A stretch of 11,540 bases of DNA from contig CAIYWO010000044.1 in NCBI GenBank assembly GCA_903929925.1, forward strand, positions 1-11,540, in the 5' to 3' direction. A program made the translations under genes and the position numbers. Source of the DNA: an uncultured beta proteobacterium (lineage in GTDB: Bacteria > Pseudomonadota > Gammaproteobacteria > Burkholderiales > Burkholderiaceae_B). Shown here in pieces: positions 1 to 6,849 of the stretch. Positions within the stretch are counted from its first letter, which is position 1; each line of letters starts with the position of its first letter. The notes beneath the pieces were generated by a model. It did not search any database. It was not told where the DNA came from and saw only the letters and a list, made by a program, of their open reading frames with translations.

Positions 1-435
1 ACCGAGTTCGATCCAGTTTCGCCGCACCCGGTTGTCGCACTGATCACTGAGTGGCTCGACAGAGAGGGCCGGATTGAAAAGCGTGACGAGCAATCGGATC
101 TGGGTGGCACGATGCGCAAGGGTTCACAAAAATGTCCGATTAAGCCCGGCACCTTAGCGAGCAAGATCTATGGTGCGCAGGTCAATGAGCGTCACCGTCA
201 TCGTTACGAGGTCAATAATGTCTACGTGCCGCGCTTAGAAGAAGCTGGCCTAGTTATCAGTTCCCTCACTCCTACCGAAAATCTACCGGAAATGATGGAA
301 CTTCCAAACCATCCGTGGTTTGTGGGTGTGCAGTTTCACCCAGAGTTCACCTCAACACCGCGCGACGGTCATCCGCTATTCACGAGCTACATTCAGGCGG
401 CCTTGGCGCATCAGACACAACGCAAAGGGTCCTGA
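1..435 (+). CDS. pyrG: CTP synthase, C-terminal part (5' end outside window)
   Basis: The last 144 residues of CTP synthase, which makes CTP from UTP, ATP and glutamine in the cytosol. The reading frame is open from base 1, so the N-terminal synthetase domain and the start lie outside the window. What remains is the end of the class I glutamine amidotransferase domain. It shows the conserved stretches SDLGGTMRKG, ERHRHRYEVNN and PNHPWFVGVQFHPEFTSTP. The His (337-339) and Glu (343-345) codons of FHPEF are the second and third members of the Cys-His-Glu triad; the Cys is not in the window. The end matches the E. coli protein closely as I recall it, with a short basic tail. The stop TGA shares one base with the kdsA ATG, so the two genes are probably translationally coupled. 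Identification is secure. Confidence 0.97.
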   Translation, partial: TEFDPVSPHPVVALITEWLDREGRIEKRDEQSDLGGTMRKGSQKCPIKPGTLASKIYGAQVNERHRHRYEVNNVYVPRLEEAGLVISSLTPTENLPEMMELPNHPWFVGVQFHPEFTSTPRDGHPLFTSYIQAALAHQTQRKGS

Positions 436-1286
436 TGAAGCTGTGCGGATTTGAAATCGGTCTAGAGAAGCCTTTCTTTCTGATCGCGGGTCCCTGTGTC
501 ATTGAGTCTCGCCAAATGGCGTTCGATACGGCGGGCCAGCTGCTCGAGATGACCTCCGCCCTCGGGATCCCGTTTATCTATAAAAGTTCTTTCGACAAGG
601 CTAACCGTAGTTCGGGTACGTCTTATCGTGGTCCTGGGATGGAGGAGGGTTTGCAGATCTTGGCCGATGTCCGCGCAAGTTTAAAGGTTCCGGTTCTGAC
701 CGACGTACACGATAAGGATCAAGTGACTGCTGTGGCAGCGGTCGTAGATGTCTTGCAGACGCCTGCTTTCTTGTGCAGACAAACTGATTTCATCGAGGCC
801 TGTGCCGCGAGTGGCAAGCCCGTCAATATCAAAAAGGGACAGTTCCTTGCCCCTCACGATATGCTGCAAGTGGTCAACAAGGCGCGACACGCTGCGCGAG
901 CAGCCGGAGTTCCTGAGGACATCATGGTTTGCGAACGCGGAGTTTCGTTCGGTTACAACAATCTTGTTTCTGATATGCGCTCCTTGGCCATCATGCGTGA
1001 GACGCAGTGTCCTGTCGTGTTTGATGCGACGCATTCAGTTCAATTGCCAGGTGGGCAAGGTACGTCGTCCGGCGGACAGAGAGAGTTTGTACCTGTGTTA
1101 GCCCGGGCTGCAGTGGCTGCGGGTGTGAGTGGTTTGTTTATGGAAACACACCCTGATCCTGCGAAAGCAATGTCCGATGGCCCGAATGCCGTTCCCTTGG
1201 GGAAAATGAAAGCGCTGCTCGAGACTTTGCTGGATATTGACCGTGTTGTGAAACGTAATGGGTTTTTAGAAACCCAGTTCACTTAG
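435..1286 (+). CDS. kdsA: 3-deoxy-8-phosphooctulonate synthase (KDO-8-P synthase), metal-dependent type
   Basis: Condenses phosphoenolpyruvate with arabinose 5-phosphate to KDO-8-phosphate, an early step toward the inner core of lipopolysaccharide; cytosolic. The 283 residues are the usual length. Family stretches are IAGPCVIES (17-25), YKSSFDKANRSS (49-60), AFLCRQTDF (111-119), NIKKGQFLAP (131-140), CERGVSFGYNN (166-176) and FDATHSVQLPGGQG (196-209). Cys21 stands where the metal-independent E. coli enzyme has Asn; with His200, Glu237 and Asp248 it matches the four metal ligands known from the Aquifex enzyme, so this is the divalent-metal class. A longer frame begins at 315 inside pyrG, but ATG 435 is chosen because the protein then begins MKLCGF as in Burkholderiales homologues I recall, an AAAGGG ribosome site precedes it, and it overlaps the pyrG stop (TGATG). 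This implies coupling with pyrG. Confidence 0.97.
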   Translation: MKLCGFEIGLEKPFFLIAGPCVIESRQMAFDTAGQLLEMTSALGIPFIYKSSFDKANRSSGTSYRGPGMEEGLQILADVRASLKVPVLTDVHDKDQVTAVAAVVDVLQTPAFLCRQTDFIEACAASGKPVNIKKGQFLAPHDMLQVVNKARHAARAAGVPEDIMVCERGVSFGYNNLVSDMRSLAIMRETQCPVVFDATHSVQLPGGQGTSSGGQREFVPVLARAAVAAGVSGLFMETHPDPAKAMSDGPNAVPLGKMKALLETLLDIDRVVKRNGFLETQFT

Positions 1287-1305
1287 GTCTGACTCGACGA
1301 TTATT

Positions 1306-1333
1306 TTGAAATAACTATTGAATATTTTATCTT
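1306..1333 (+). promoter_or_regulatory. candidate promoter for eno
   Basis: In the 62-base gap between kdsA and eno there is TTGAAA (1306-1311), a 16-base spacer, and TATCTT (1328-1333), in an AT-rich patch unlike the flanking coding DNA. This is a 5/6 and 4/6 match to the sigma-70 boxes. It would give eno its own promoter in addition to read-through from pyrG-kdsA. Judged by eye only; transcript start mapping would decide. Confidence 0.3.
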
Positions 1334-1348
1334 TCAGGAACTAGAGAA

Positions 1349-2635
1349 ATGAGTGCAATCGTAGACATCATCGGTCGTGAAATTCTTGATTCGCGCGGCA
1401 ACCCAACTGTCGAGTGCGATGTGTTGCTTGAGTCGGGTGCTATGGGTCGTGCGGCAGTGCCTTCAGGTGCTTCCACAGGCAGTCGTGAGGCGATCGAACT
1501 ACGTGATGGCGATAAGTCACGCTATCTCGGGAAGGGTGTCCTGCGTGCAGTTGAAAACCTCAATACAGAGGTATCCGAGGCGCTCATGGGCCTGGATGCT
1601 CAAGAGCAAACTTTTCTTGATCGCACACTAATCGAGCTGGATGGCACAGAAGGGAAGTCGCGCCTGGGTGCCAATGCGATCTTGGCGGCTAGTATGGCCG
1701 TTGCTCGTGCTGCTGCGGATGAGTCAGGTTTGTCTCTTTATCGCTATTTTGGTGGTAGCGGTCCGATGAGTATGCCCGTGCCAATGATGAACGTTATCAA
1801 TGGTGGGGCACACGCGAACAACACGCTCGACATGCAAGAACTTATGATCTTGCCGATTGGTGCAACCAGTTTCCGTGAGGCCCTGCGCATGGGGGCGGAA
1901 ACCTTCCACGCGCTCAAAAAAATCATTAACGACCAGGGCATGTCGACTGCCGTGGGTGACGAGGGTGGCTTTGCCCCCAACGTTCCTAACCACGAAGCGG
2001 CGATTCAACTGATTTTGCGCGCGATTGAAAACGCGGGTTACGAGCCAGGTACGCAAATTGCCTTGGGCCTGGATTGTGCCGCATCTGAGTTCTATAAAGA
2101 TGGCAAGTACACGTTGCACGGTGAAGGTGGGATTTCATTGTCATCCAGGGACCTCACTAGTTTGTTGGCGACCTGGTGCGACAAGTACCCAATTATCTCG
2201 ATCGAAGACGGCATGGCTGAAAACGACTGGGAAGGTTGGAAGCATCTGACCGAGCAACTTGGTCGTAAGGTACAGCTGGTCGGTGACGACCTATTCGTAA
2301 CCAACACCAAGATCTTGAAACAAGGGATTGATCAGAATATTGCAAACTCGATTCTGATCAAGATCAACCAAATCGGCACCTTGACGGAAACGTTTGCAGC
2401 GATTGAAATGGCTAAGCGTGCTGGCTATACCGCTGTCGTTTCGCATCGTTCCGGTGAAACAGAAGACTCGACCATTGCTGATATCGCAGTGGCCACCAAT
2501 GCGATGCAGATCAAAACGGGTTCGCTCTCGCGTTCAGATCGTATGGCTAAGTACAATCAATTGCTGCGTATTGAAGAAGAGTTGGCAGAGGTTGCAACCT
2601 ATCCAGGGCGTGACGCCTTCTACAATCTGCGGTAA
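1349..2635 (+). CDS. eno: enolase (phosphopyruvate hydratase)
   Basis: Interconverts 2-phosphoglycerate and phosphoenolpyruvate in glycolysis and gluconeogenesis; in many proteobacteria it also sits in the RNA degradosome. At 428 residues it is full length. The N-terminal domain has SRGNPTVE (15-22) and PSGASTGSREA (38-48). In the barrel, Asp242, Glu286 and Asp313 are the Mg ligands, Glu205 (GDEGGFAP) and Lys338 (ILIKINQIGT) the acid/base pair, His155 lies in NGGAHANN, and His366-Arg367-Ser368 and Lys389 complete the substrate site. All are present at a constant offset of 4 from the E. coli numbering. An AGGA ribosome site lies 9 bases before the ATG. Product PEP is also the KdsA substrate, and the pyrG-kdsA-eno-ftsB order is a common betaproteobacterial arrangement. 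Confidence 0.98.
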   Translation: MSAIVDIIGREILDSRGNPTVECDVLLESGAMGRAAVPSGASTGSREAIELRDGDKSRYLGKGVLRAVENLNTEVSEALMGLDAQEQTFLDRTLIELDGTEGKSRLGANAILAASMAVARAAADESGLSLYRYFGGSGPMSMPVPMMNVINGGAHANNTLDMQELMILPIGATSFREALRMGAETFHALKKIINDQGMSTAVGDEGGFAPNVPNHEAAIQLILRAIENAGYEPGTQIALGLDCAASEFYKDGKYTLHGEGGISLSSRDLTSLLATWCDKYPIISIEDGMAENDWEGWKHLTEQLGRKVQLVGDDLFVTNTKILKQGIDQNIANSILIKINQIGTLTETFAAIEMAKRAGYTAVVSHRSGETEDSTIADIAVATNAMQIKTGSLSRSDRMAKYNQLLRIEEELAEVATYPGRDAFYNLR

Positions 2636-2644
2636 AACCGGATT

Positions 2645-2665
2645 GCCGCAGTCGATGGCTGCGGC
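2645..2665 (+). other. stable hairpin between eno and ftsB
   Basis: GCCGCAG (2645-2651) and CTGCGGC (2659-2665) form a perfect 7-bp GC-rich stem with a 7-base loop, 10 bases after the eno stop. No U-run follows, and the ftsB ribosome site (GAGGTG) begins a few bases later. It is therefore not a standard intrinsic terminator. It could protect the 3' end of eno mRNA, be a processing site, or lower ftsB expression relative to eno. The structure is seen directly; the roles are inference. Confidence 0.5.
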
Positions 2666-2681
2666 GAGACACTGAGGTGCT

Positions 2682-3065
2682 ATGCGTCTTTTGTTTGTCG
2701 GATTGTTATTGCTGGCTGGCCTGGTCCAATATCCCTTGTGGATGGGTCGGGGCGGCTGGTTTGACGTCTGGGATTTGCAGATGAAAGTATCCGATCAGCG
2801 CACGGTGAATGATGGTCTGGACGGTCGTAATAGAGCGCTAGCTGCGGAAATCGAAGATCTGCGCACTGGTACGGAGGCGGCAGAGGAACGCGCCCGGTCT
2901 GAGCTTAGTATGGTCAAACAGGGCGAGGTGTTTGTCCAGGTGTTGCCTCCTGGGGTTAAAGCACCGGAAGTCAAAGCTCCTCCGCCTCGCGCTGGCGTTA
3001 AGCCCGCACAACCAGCGGCCAATACTACTGCGCCGGCCATCCGCCCGACTACGCAGCCGCGTTAA
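2682..3065 (+). CDS. ftsB: cell division protein FtsB with Pro/Ala-rich tail
   Basis: Small bitopic inner-membrane protein that joins FtsL and FtsQ in the divisome and helps switch on septal wall synthesis. One membrane segment (about 2-20) carries the family pattern LVQYPLW, followed by a short linker and a coiled-coil stretch (about 32-75) ending in ALAAEIEDLRTG and EERARSELSMVKQGE, the FtsB/DivIC signature. The 127 residues exceed the roughly 103 of E. coli: after residue 88 a tail rich in Pro, Ala and Lys (VKAPEVKAPPPRAGVKPAQ) extends into the periplasm with no recognisable domain. GAGGTG before the ATG is a good ribosome site. Position directly after eno agrees with the usual location. 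The tail may simply be a disordered lineage-specific extension. Confidence 0.95.
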   Translation: MRLLFVGLLLLAGLVQYPLWMGRGGWFDVWDLQMKVSDQRTVNDGLDGRNRALAAEIEDLRTGTEAAEERARSELSMVKQGEVFVQVLPPGVKAPEVKAPPPRAGVKPAQPAANTTAPAIRPTTQPR

Positions 3066-3079
3066 ACAGTCACGACTGT
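3066..3079. terminator. possible weak bidirectional terminator hairpin
   Basis: ACAGTC-AC-GACTGT, a perfect 6-bp inverted repeat just after the ftsB stop, touching the stop of the convergent tadE-like gene. Only a 13-base gap separates the two genes. No clear T-run follows on the + strand, and only TTTAA on the - strand, so termination would be weak or need other factors. Confidence 0.3.
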
Positions 3080-3669
3080 CATTCAGGCAGATCGCTTTGC
3101 ATCAATACTTTGTATTCTGCGACGAGGGGAATGAACCCCGCGCGTCGCGCTTGTGCGAGCACCTGCTGGTGTCCAGCCCTTGCCTTGCTGCCCAGTCGGC
3201 TCAGTGATCGTATTGCCGAGCTCAGCCAAGGTTGTTTCGGTACGTATAAATAGGTCAGTCTCAAATGCAAGACGTCGTCTGGAGGGTGTCCAGAATGTCG
3301 CGGTTTGACGATGAAGACTTTATTTTGTGCCGCGCGTGCACGGGCGGGGGCCAGGATATCGATGTAGTACGCGGCAAGGCCCAAGCGTTGGGTGGATTTC
3401 CCGTGCTGGTGTTGGGCCGCTTTGCTGGCATACGTGGCGCGCAGTCCTCGGATCAAGGCAGGCTGCCACTTTGCCGGATTGGCGTGCGTCACCGCAGCAA
3501 CACGTGCGGCCTCTTGCAGTGCCAAGCTCATTAGATGTCTAGTTTGGTGTGCTTGTGCAAACTCAATGCAGAGGCCCGCTAAGAACAGGACGACCAACAG
3601 GCCAAGGGTCGCTTCGATCAGTGCAGTGCCACGCTGACTTCGGATGTTTAGGGTGTGCTTAGTCGTCAT
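3079..3669 (-). CDS. orphan TadE/TadG-like pseudopilin family protein
   Basis: A 196-residue protein with an N-terminal TadE-like segment: a short basic leader (MTTKHTLNIRSQRG), then TALIEATLGLLVVLFLAGLCIE (15-36), one hydrophobic helix. Gly14 followed by Glu19 gives the G-x4-E prepilin-peptidase-like pattern of TadE minor pilins, which help assemble Flp/Tad pili in the envelope. The rest (40-196) is probably outside the inner membrane; it has no cysteines and no domain I can name. TadE genes normally sit in tad clusters with a secretion ATPase and tadB/tadC; none is in the window, so the gene stands alone between ftsB and an aminotransferase, convergent with ftsB. The ribosome site is poor (GGG abuts the ATG), but no better start lies before the helix. 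The family call rests on the N-terminus; the function is unknown. Confidence 0.65.
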   Translation of the reverse strand: MTTKHTLNIRSQRGTALIEATLGLLVVLFLAGLCIEFAQAHQTRHLMSLALQEAARVAAVTHANPAKWQPALIRGLRATYASKAAQHQHGKSTQRLGLAAYYIDILAPARARAAQNKVFIVKPRHSGHPPDDVLHLRLTYLYVPKQPWLSSAIRSLSRLGSKARAGHQQVLAQARRAGFIPLVAEYKVLMQSDLPE

Positions 3670-3682
3670 CCCAAGAAGTATT

Positions 3683-3703
3683 GACCTTTGTTGTTAAAAG
3701 GTC
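3683..3703. promoter_or_regulatory. inverted repeat in the divergent tadE/aminotransferase intergenic region
   Basis: GACCTTT (3683-3689) and AAAGGTC (3697-3703) are perfect 7-bp arms around a 7-base spacer. They lie in the 97-base gap between the divergent starts at 3669 and 3767, 14 bases upstream of the tadE-like ATG. The site could bind a dimeric regulator of one or both genes, or form a hairpin in the tadE leader. A TTGACC box overlaps the left arm, but I see no matching -10 box. Confidence 0.35.
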
Positions 3704-3766
3704 GATCCGTAGAAGTTCGTCCCTCAGGGCTCGGGTAAAATAACTCAACTTTTTCAAGGACAAGTA

Positions 3767-4978
3767 ATGAACTCGCCCACTGCTGCTTTCCCATACATTC
3801 CTGGCATCCGTTTGTTGCATTCGCCCGGTCCCTCGAATGTACCGAAAGCTGTGATGGATGCGATGACAAATCAGCCGATCGATATGGGCGATCCCCGTGT
3901 GGATGCCTGCATTGACGCGTGCGAAGAGGGTTTGAAGTCATTGCTCAATGCCCCGTCTGCCGAAGTCTTTATGTACGCGGCAAATGGCCATGGTGTCTGG
4001 GAAGCCATGATCGTCAACTTATTGGCGCCCGGACAAAAAGTTCTGATTCTCGGTACGGGTCACTTCTCTGATTCATGGGCCTTGATGGCCGAAGCGATGG
4101 GTGCCGTGGTGCTGCGCACACCCTATCAAGAAGGCTACCCGATTGACCCGGCTGCGGTGCAAGAGGCGCTGCGTGCTGACACTAAACATGAAATTGTTGC
4201 AGTGTTTGCTGTGCATACCGATACGGCGAGCAGCACGACAAGCGATGTATTGGCGCTGCGTAAGGCAATTGACGCAACAAAACATCCAGCACTTTTCGTT
4301 GTTGATGTGGTGGCCTCGCTAGGGGCTGTGCCGTTTGAAATGGAAAAGTGGGGCGTCAATGCAGTCATTGGTGCCTCGCAAAAAGGTCTGATGGTGCCCC
4401 CGGGTGTAGGCTTTTGTGCCGCAGATGCGCGCGCGATGGAAGTCTGTGCGGCAAATCCGGCGCCGCGCTTTTACTGGGACTGGTTGCGTCGTCGCAAGGG
4501 CCCGTCTTACAGCCGGTTTTGTGGCACTGCACCACAGAATTTGTTGTTCGGGATGCAGGCATCCTTTGGTTTGCTTGCTAAAGAAGGGTTGGCCAACGTA
4601 CACGCCCGTCATGCACGTTTAGCTGGTGCAGTGCAGGCAGCGGTAGCGTCTTGGTCTGAAGCAGGCAATCTGCAGTTCTTGTGCCATGTGCCAGAAGCGC
4701 GCTCCGTGTCGGTTACTGCTGTTCTCGTCAAGCCCGGCATTGATCCCGAACTCATTCGTAAAACAGCACGCGACAAATTCCAGGTGCTCATTGCAGGAGG
4801 CCTTGGTCCTTTCGCTGGGCGTGTGTTTCGTATCGGCCATCTGGGCGATCTAAATCCTGCAATGATTCTCGGTTGCTTGTCCGGTGTTGAGGCTGCCATG
4901 CAGTCCCTGGGTATTAATGTAGGCGAGCGTGGGGTGCGCAGCGCAGTGGAATACCTCGCCCGTACAGCGGATCAGTAA
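3767..4978 (+). CDS. class V PLP-dependent aminotransferase (alanine/serine-glyoxylate type)
   Basis: A 403-residue fold-type I aminotransferase of the AGXT/serine-glyoxylate group, which moves an amino group from alanine or serine to glyoxylate or a similar acceptor; cytosolic. The N-terminus has HSPGPSNVP (18-26), the family's substrate loop. ANGHGVWEA (72-80) lies near the phosphate site, Asp180 in VVDVVASLG binds the PLP ring nitrogen, and Lys206 in GASQKGL carries the PLP. Arg355 in FRIGHLGD should bind the substrate carboxylate. The exact donor and acceptor cannot be read from sequence; a phosphonate- or purine-pathway member is less likely. AAGGA before the ATG is a good ribosome site. 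The gene ends 2 bases before a sensor kinase, so it leads a three-gene unit with a two-component system. This suggests joint expression. Confidence 0.88.
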   Translation: MNSPTAAFPYIPGIRLLHSPGPSNVPKAVMDAMTNQPIDMGDPRVDACIDACEEGLKSLLNAPSAEVFMYAANGHGVWEAMIVNLLAPGQKVLILGTGHFSDSWALMAEAMGAVVLRTPYQEGYPIDPAAVQEALRADTKHEIVAVFAVHTDTASSTTSDVLALRKAIDATKHPALFVVDVVASLGAVPFEMEKWGVNAVIGASQKGLMVPPGVGFCAADARAMEVCAANPAPRFYWDWLRRRKGPSYSRFCGTAPQNLLFGMQASFGLLAKEGLANVHARHARLAGAVQAAVASWSEAGNLQFLCHVPEARSVSVTAVLVKPGIDPELIRKTARDKFQVLIAGGLGPFAGRVFRIGHLGDLNPAMILGCLSGVEAAMQSLGINVGERGVRSAVEYLARTADQ

Positions 4979-4980
4979 GC

Positions 4981-6849
4981 GTGTTGTTCAGGAAACTGCT
5001 CGCGATTATTTCGTTGAGTTTGCTTGCCTGTTGTGTACAAGCGCAGTCGGACCTCATTCGCGAGCGCGCAATTTATGTTGATGACACGCGAACGCTAGGC
5101 ATAGACGAAATCACTGGCAAAGAGTTTGAGCCGTTCACCGGCGTGCTCAAACGCTCATTGACGCCCAAGGCTCGTTGGGTTCGGTTAAGCATTGACAAAA
5201 GTGCCACCGCTGACCCCTCGGTCGTCTTGGTGGTTGGTCCGCACTACCTTGCCGAGATTGCTTTGTACGAGCGCCACAGGGGTGAATGGCTCAGGCGCGT
5301 TGTAGGCGACCGGTATCCCGCCGAGCAAGTGGGTTGCCCGTTTGGCCAGTATTGTTTTTCTATCCAGCTAGATCAATTGGAAGGCTCTGATCTTTATCTG
5401 CGTATTGCGACGACGAACGGGTACTACCTAACAGCCAAACTGTTTGATCGCATTGGCCTTAATCAAGAGAATACGGACCAAGCGCTCAGCGCAGGCTTAG
5501 AGTGCGGGGTACTGATGGCGCTAATTGTTTTGTCGATACTCTTATTTTTTAGCGGTGGCGGTTCGCTTGCAGCGTATTTTTTGGCGACACAGGTGTCCGC
5601 ACTTTTGTTGACCTTGTCGGTGTTAGGCACCTACGCTCAGTATCTTACCCCCGAGACTGCCTGGGTGGATAACCTGCTCTTTAACTTGTTCTACGTAATC
5701 CGTCTGCTGTTCTCTGTCTGGCTGTCTTTGGCATTCTTTCAAAATTTGGTGAAGCCCGCGTGGTACGTCCAGCTTGTTCGAGTCGTTTCCTTTGTGCTTA
5801 TCGCCCAACTTTGTTGGCTGTTTTTTCAGCCCGTGTCTCTATATGCGTTGGCGTTTAACTTCACTTGTGTTGTCTTTTGGCCGATCATTTGGGCGGTTGC
5901 CCTCTACCAGGCGGGCATTCGTCCCTTTATTCATCGTAGTTTGATGCTTTGTTTAGCTGCTTTCATGATCTTAATGCTTTGGGCTGACATGATCCCCGGG
6001 CTAGGTTTGGCCCAAGCTGATCGTATGCTGGTACCAGGGAATTTTGGCGGGCTAATCGTCTCAATTTTTATGTCAGTCTTAGTAGCGAGTGAAATACGTG
6101 TTCGACGCCTCAATAACCAAAAAATTGCGACTGAGTTAGCGCGAACGCAAGCGCACAATGTCCTCGAGCATCAGCAGGTAAAAGAGCGCAGTATGATGAT
6201 TGATATGCTGACTCATGAACTCAAGAATCCACTGGCTGCGATGCGTATGGCGGCGGGTTCGCTTAAGGTCAGTCTCTTACGCTTGCCACCCTCTGAGACG
6301 AGCGACGCGAATGAGCGGATCGGCACTATGATCCAAGCAATTCAGGGTATGAATACAGTGATCGAGCGCTGCGTACAAGTTGATTCGCTTGATCAGAAAA
6401 AAATAGCTTTTAGACCAGAAGAGCTCGATGTCGAAGATCTCTTGCGGGAGGCGATTCGCGATTCGGTAGATCCCATGCGAATCCAACTTCGTCTTACGTC
6501 GTCTGATTTATTCGTAAAGACTGATCCCAATCTGTTTGCGGTTGTAGTGGCAAATCTGCTCGATAATGCACTCAAGTATTCACCAGCGAAGACACCTATC
6601 CGGTTGATTGCGAATCTGGATGATAGTGGCGTTTTTACTTTAACTGTTGAGAATTCGATCGGCGCAGCAGGTGTTCCTGATCCAAGCAGTGTTTTTTCTC
6701 GGTACTATCGGGGTGAGAATGCGCATACTTCCCCGGGGACTGGCCTGGGTCTATATTTAGTAAAATCTATTTGTGATGTGTTGGGCGGTACGATTACAAC
6801 CCGAAGTGCACATGAAAAAGTATACTTTTTAGTAACGTTAAAACCATGA
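4981..6849 (+). CDS. 7TMR-DISM sensor histidine kinase
   Basis: A 622-residue membrane sensor kinase. Residues 1-21 look like a signal peptide (MLFRKLLAIISLSLLACCVQA). About 25-155 is a periplasmic beta-rich domain of the 7TMR-DISM extracellular type, with Cys119 and Cys125 close together. Seven hydrophobic segments follow (about 174-190, 196-218, 230-255, 264-283, 286-308, 318-336, 350-370), then a helical linker, a HisKA domain with His412 in LTHELKNPL, and an HATPase domain with Asn529 (NLLDNALKYS) and a GTGLGLYL box. The G1 box is unusual: where DxGxG is expected it reads ENSIGAAGVPDP. The start is GTG 4981, because it alone gives the full signal peptide and has GGAT upstream. It lies 2 bases after the aminotransferase stop and overlaps the response regulator by ATGA, so it is the kinase partner of that regulator. 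The ligand is unknown. Confidence 0.92.
   Translation: MLFRKLLAIISLSLLACCVQAQSDLIRERAIYVDDTRTLGIDEITGKEFEPFTGVLKRSLTPKARWVRLSIDKSATADPSVVLVVGPHYLAEIALYERHRGEWLRRVVGDRYPAEQVGCPFGQYCFSIQLDQLEGSDLYLRIATTNGYYLTAKLFDRIGLNQENTDQALSAGLECGVLMALIVLSILLFFSGGGSLAAYFLATQVSALLLTLSVLGTYAQYLTPETAWVDNLLFNLFYVIRLLFSVWLSLAFFQNLVKPAWYVQLVRVVSFVLIAQLCWLFFQPVSLYALAFNFTCVVFWPIIWAVALYQAGIRPFIHRSLMLCLAAFMILMLWADMIPGLGLAQADRMLVPGNFGGLIVSIFMSVLVASEIRVRRLNNQKIATELARTQAHNVLEHQQVKERSMMIDMLTHELKNPLAAMRMAAGSLKVSLLRLPPSETSDANERIGTMIQAIQGMNTVIERCVQVDSLDQKKIAFRPEELDVEDLLREAIRDSVDPMRIQLRLTSSDLFVKTDPNLFAVVVANLLDNALKYSPAKTPIRLIANLDDSGVFTLTVENSIGAAGVPDPSSVFSRYYRGENAHTSPGTGLGLYLVKSICDVLGGTITTRSAHEKVYFLVTLKP

Noticed and set aside
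315..434. Upstream extension of the kdsA frame into pyrG
   Set aside because: The extra 40 residues overlap the conserved end of CTP synthase in another frame, and ATG 435 gives the normal KdsA N-terminus and length.
3666..3941. 91-codon - strand frame across the aminotransferase start
   Set aside because: It antisenses the conserved GPSNVP region of the aminotransferase and shows no family features.
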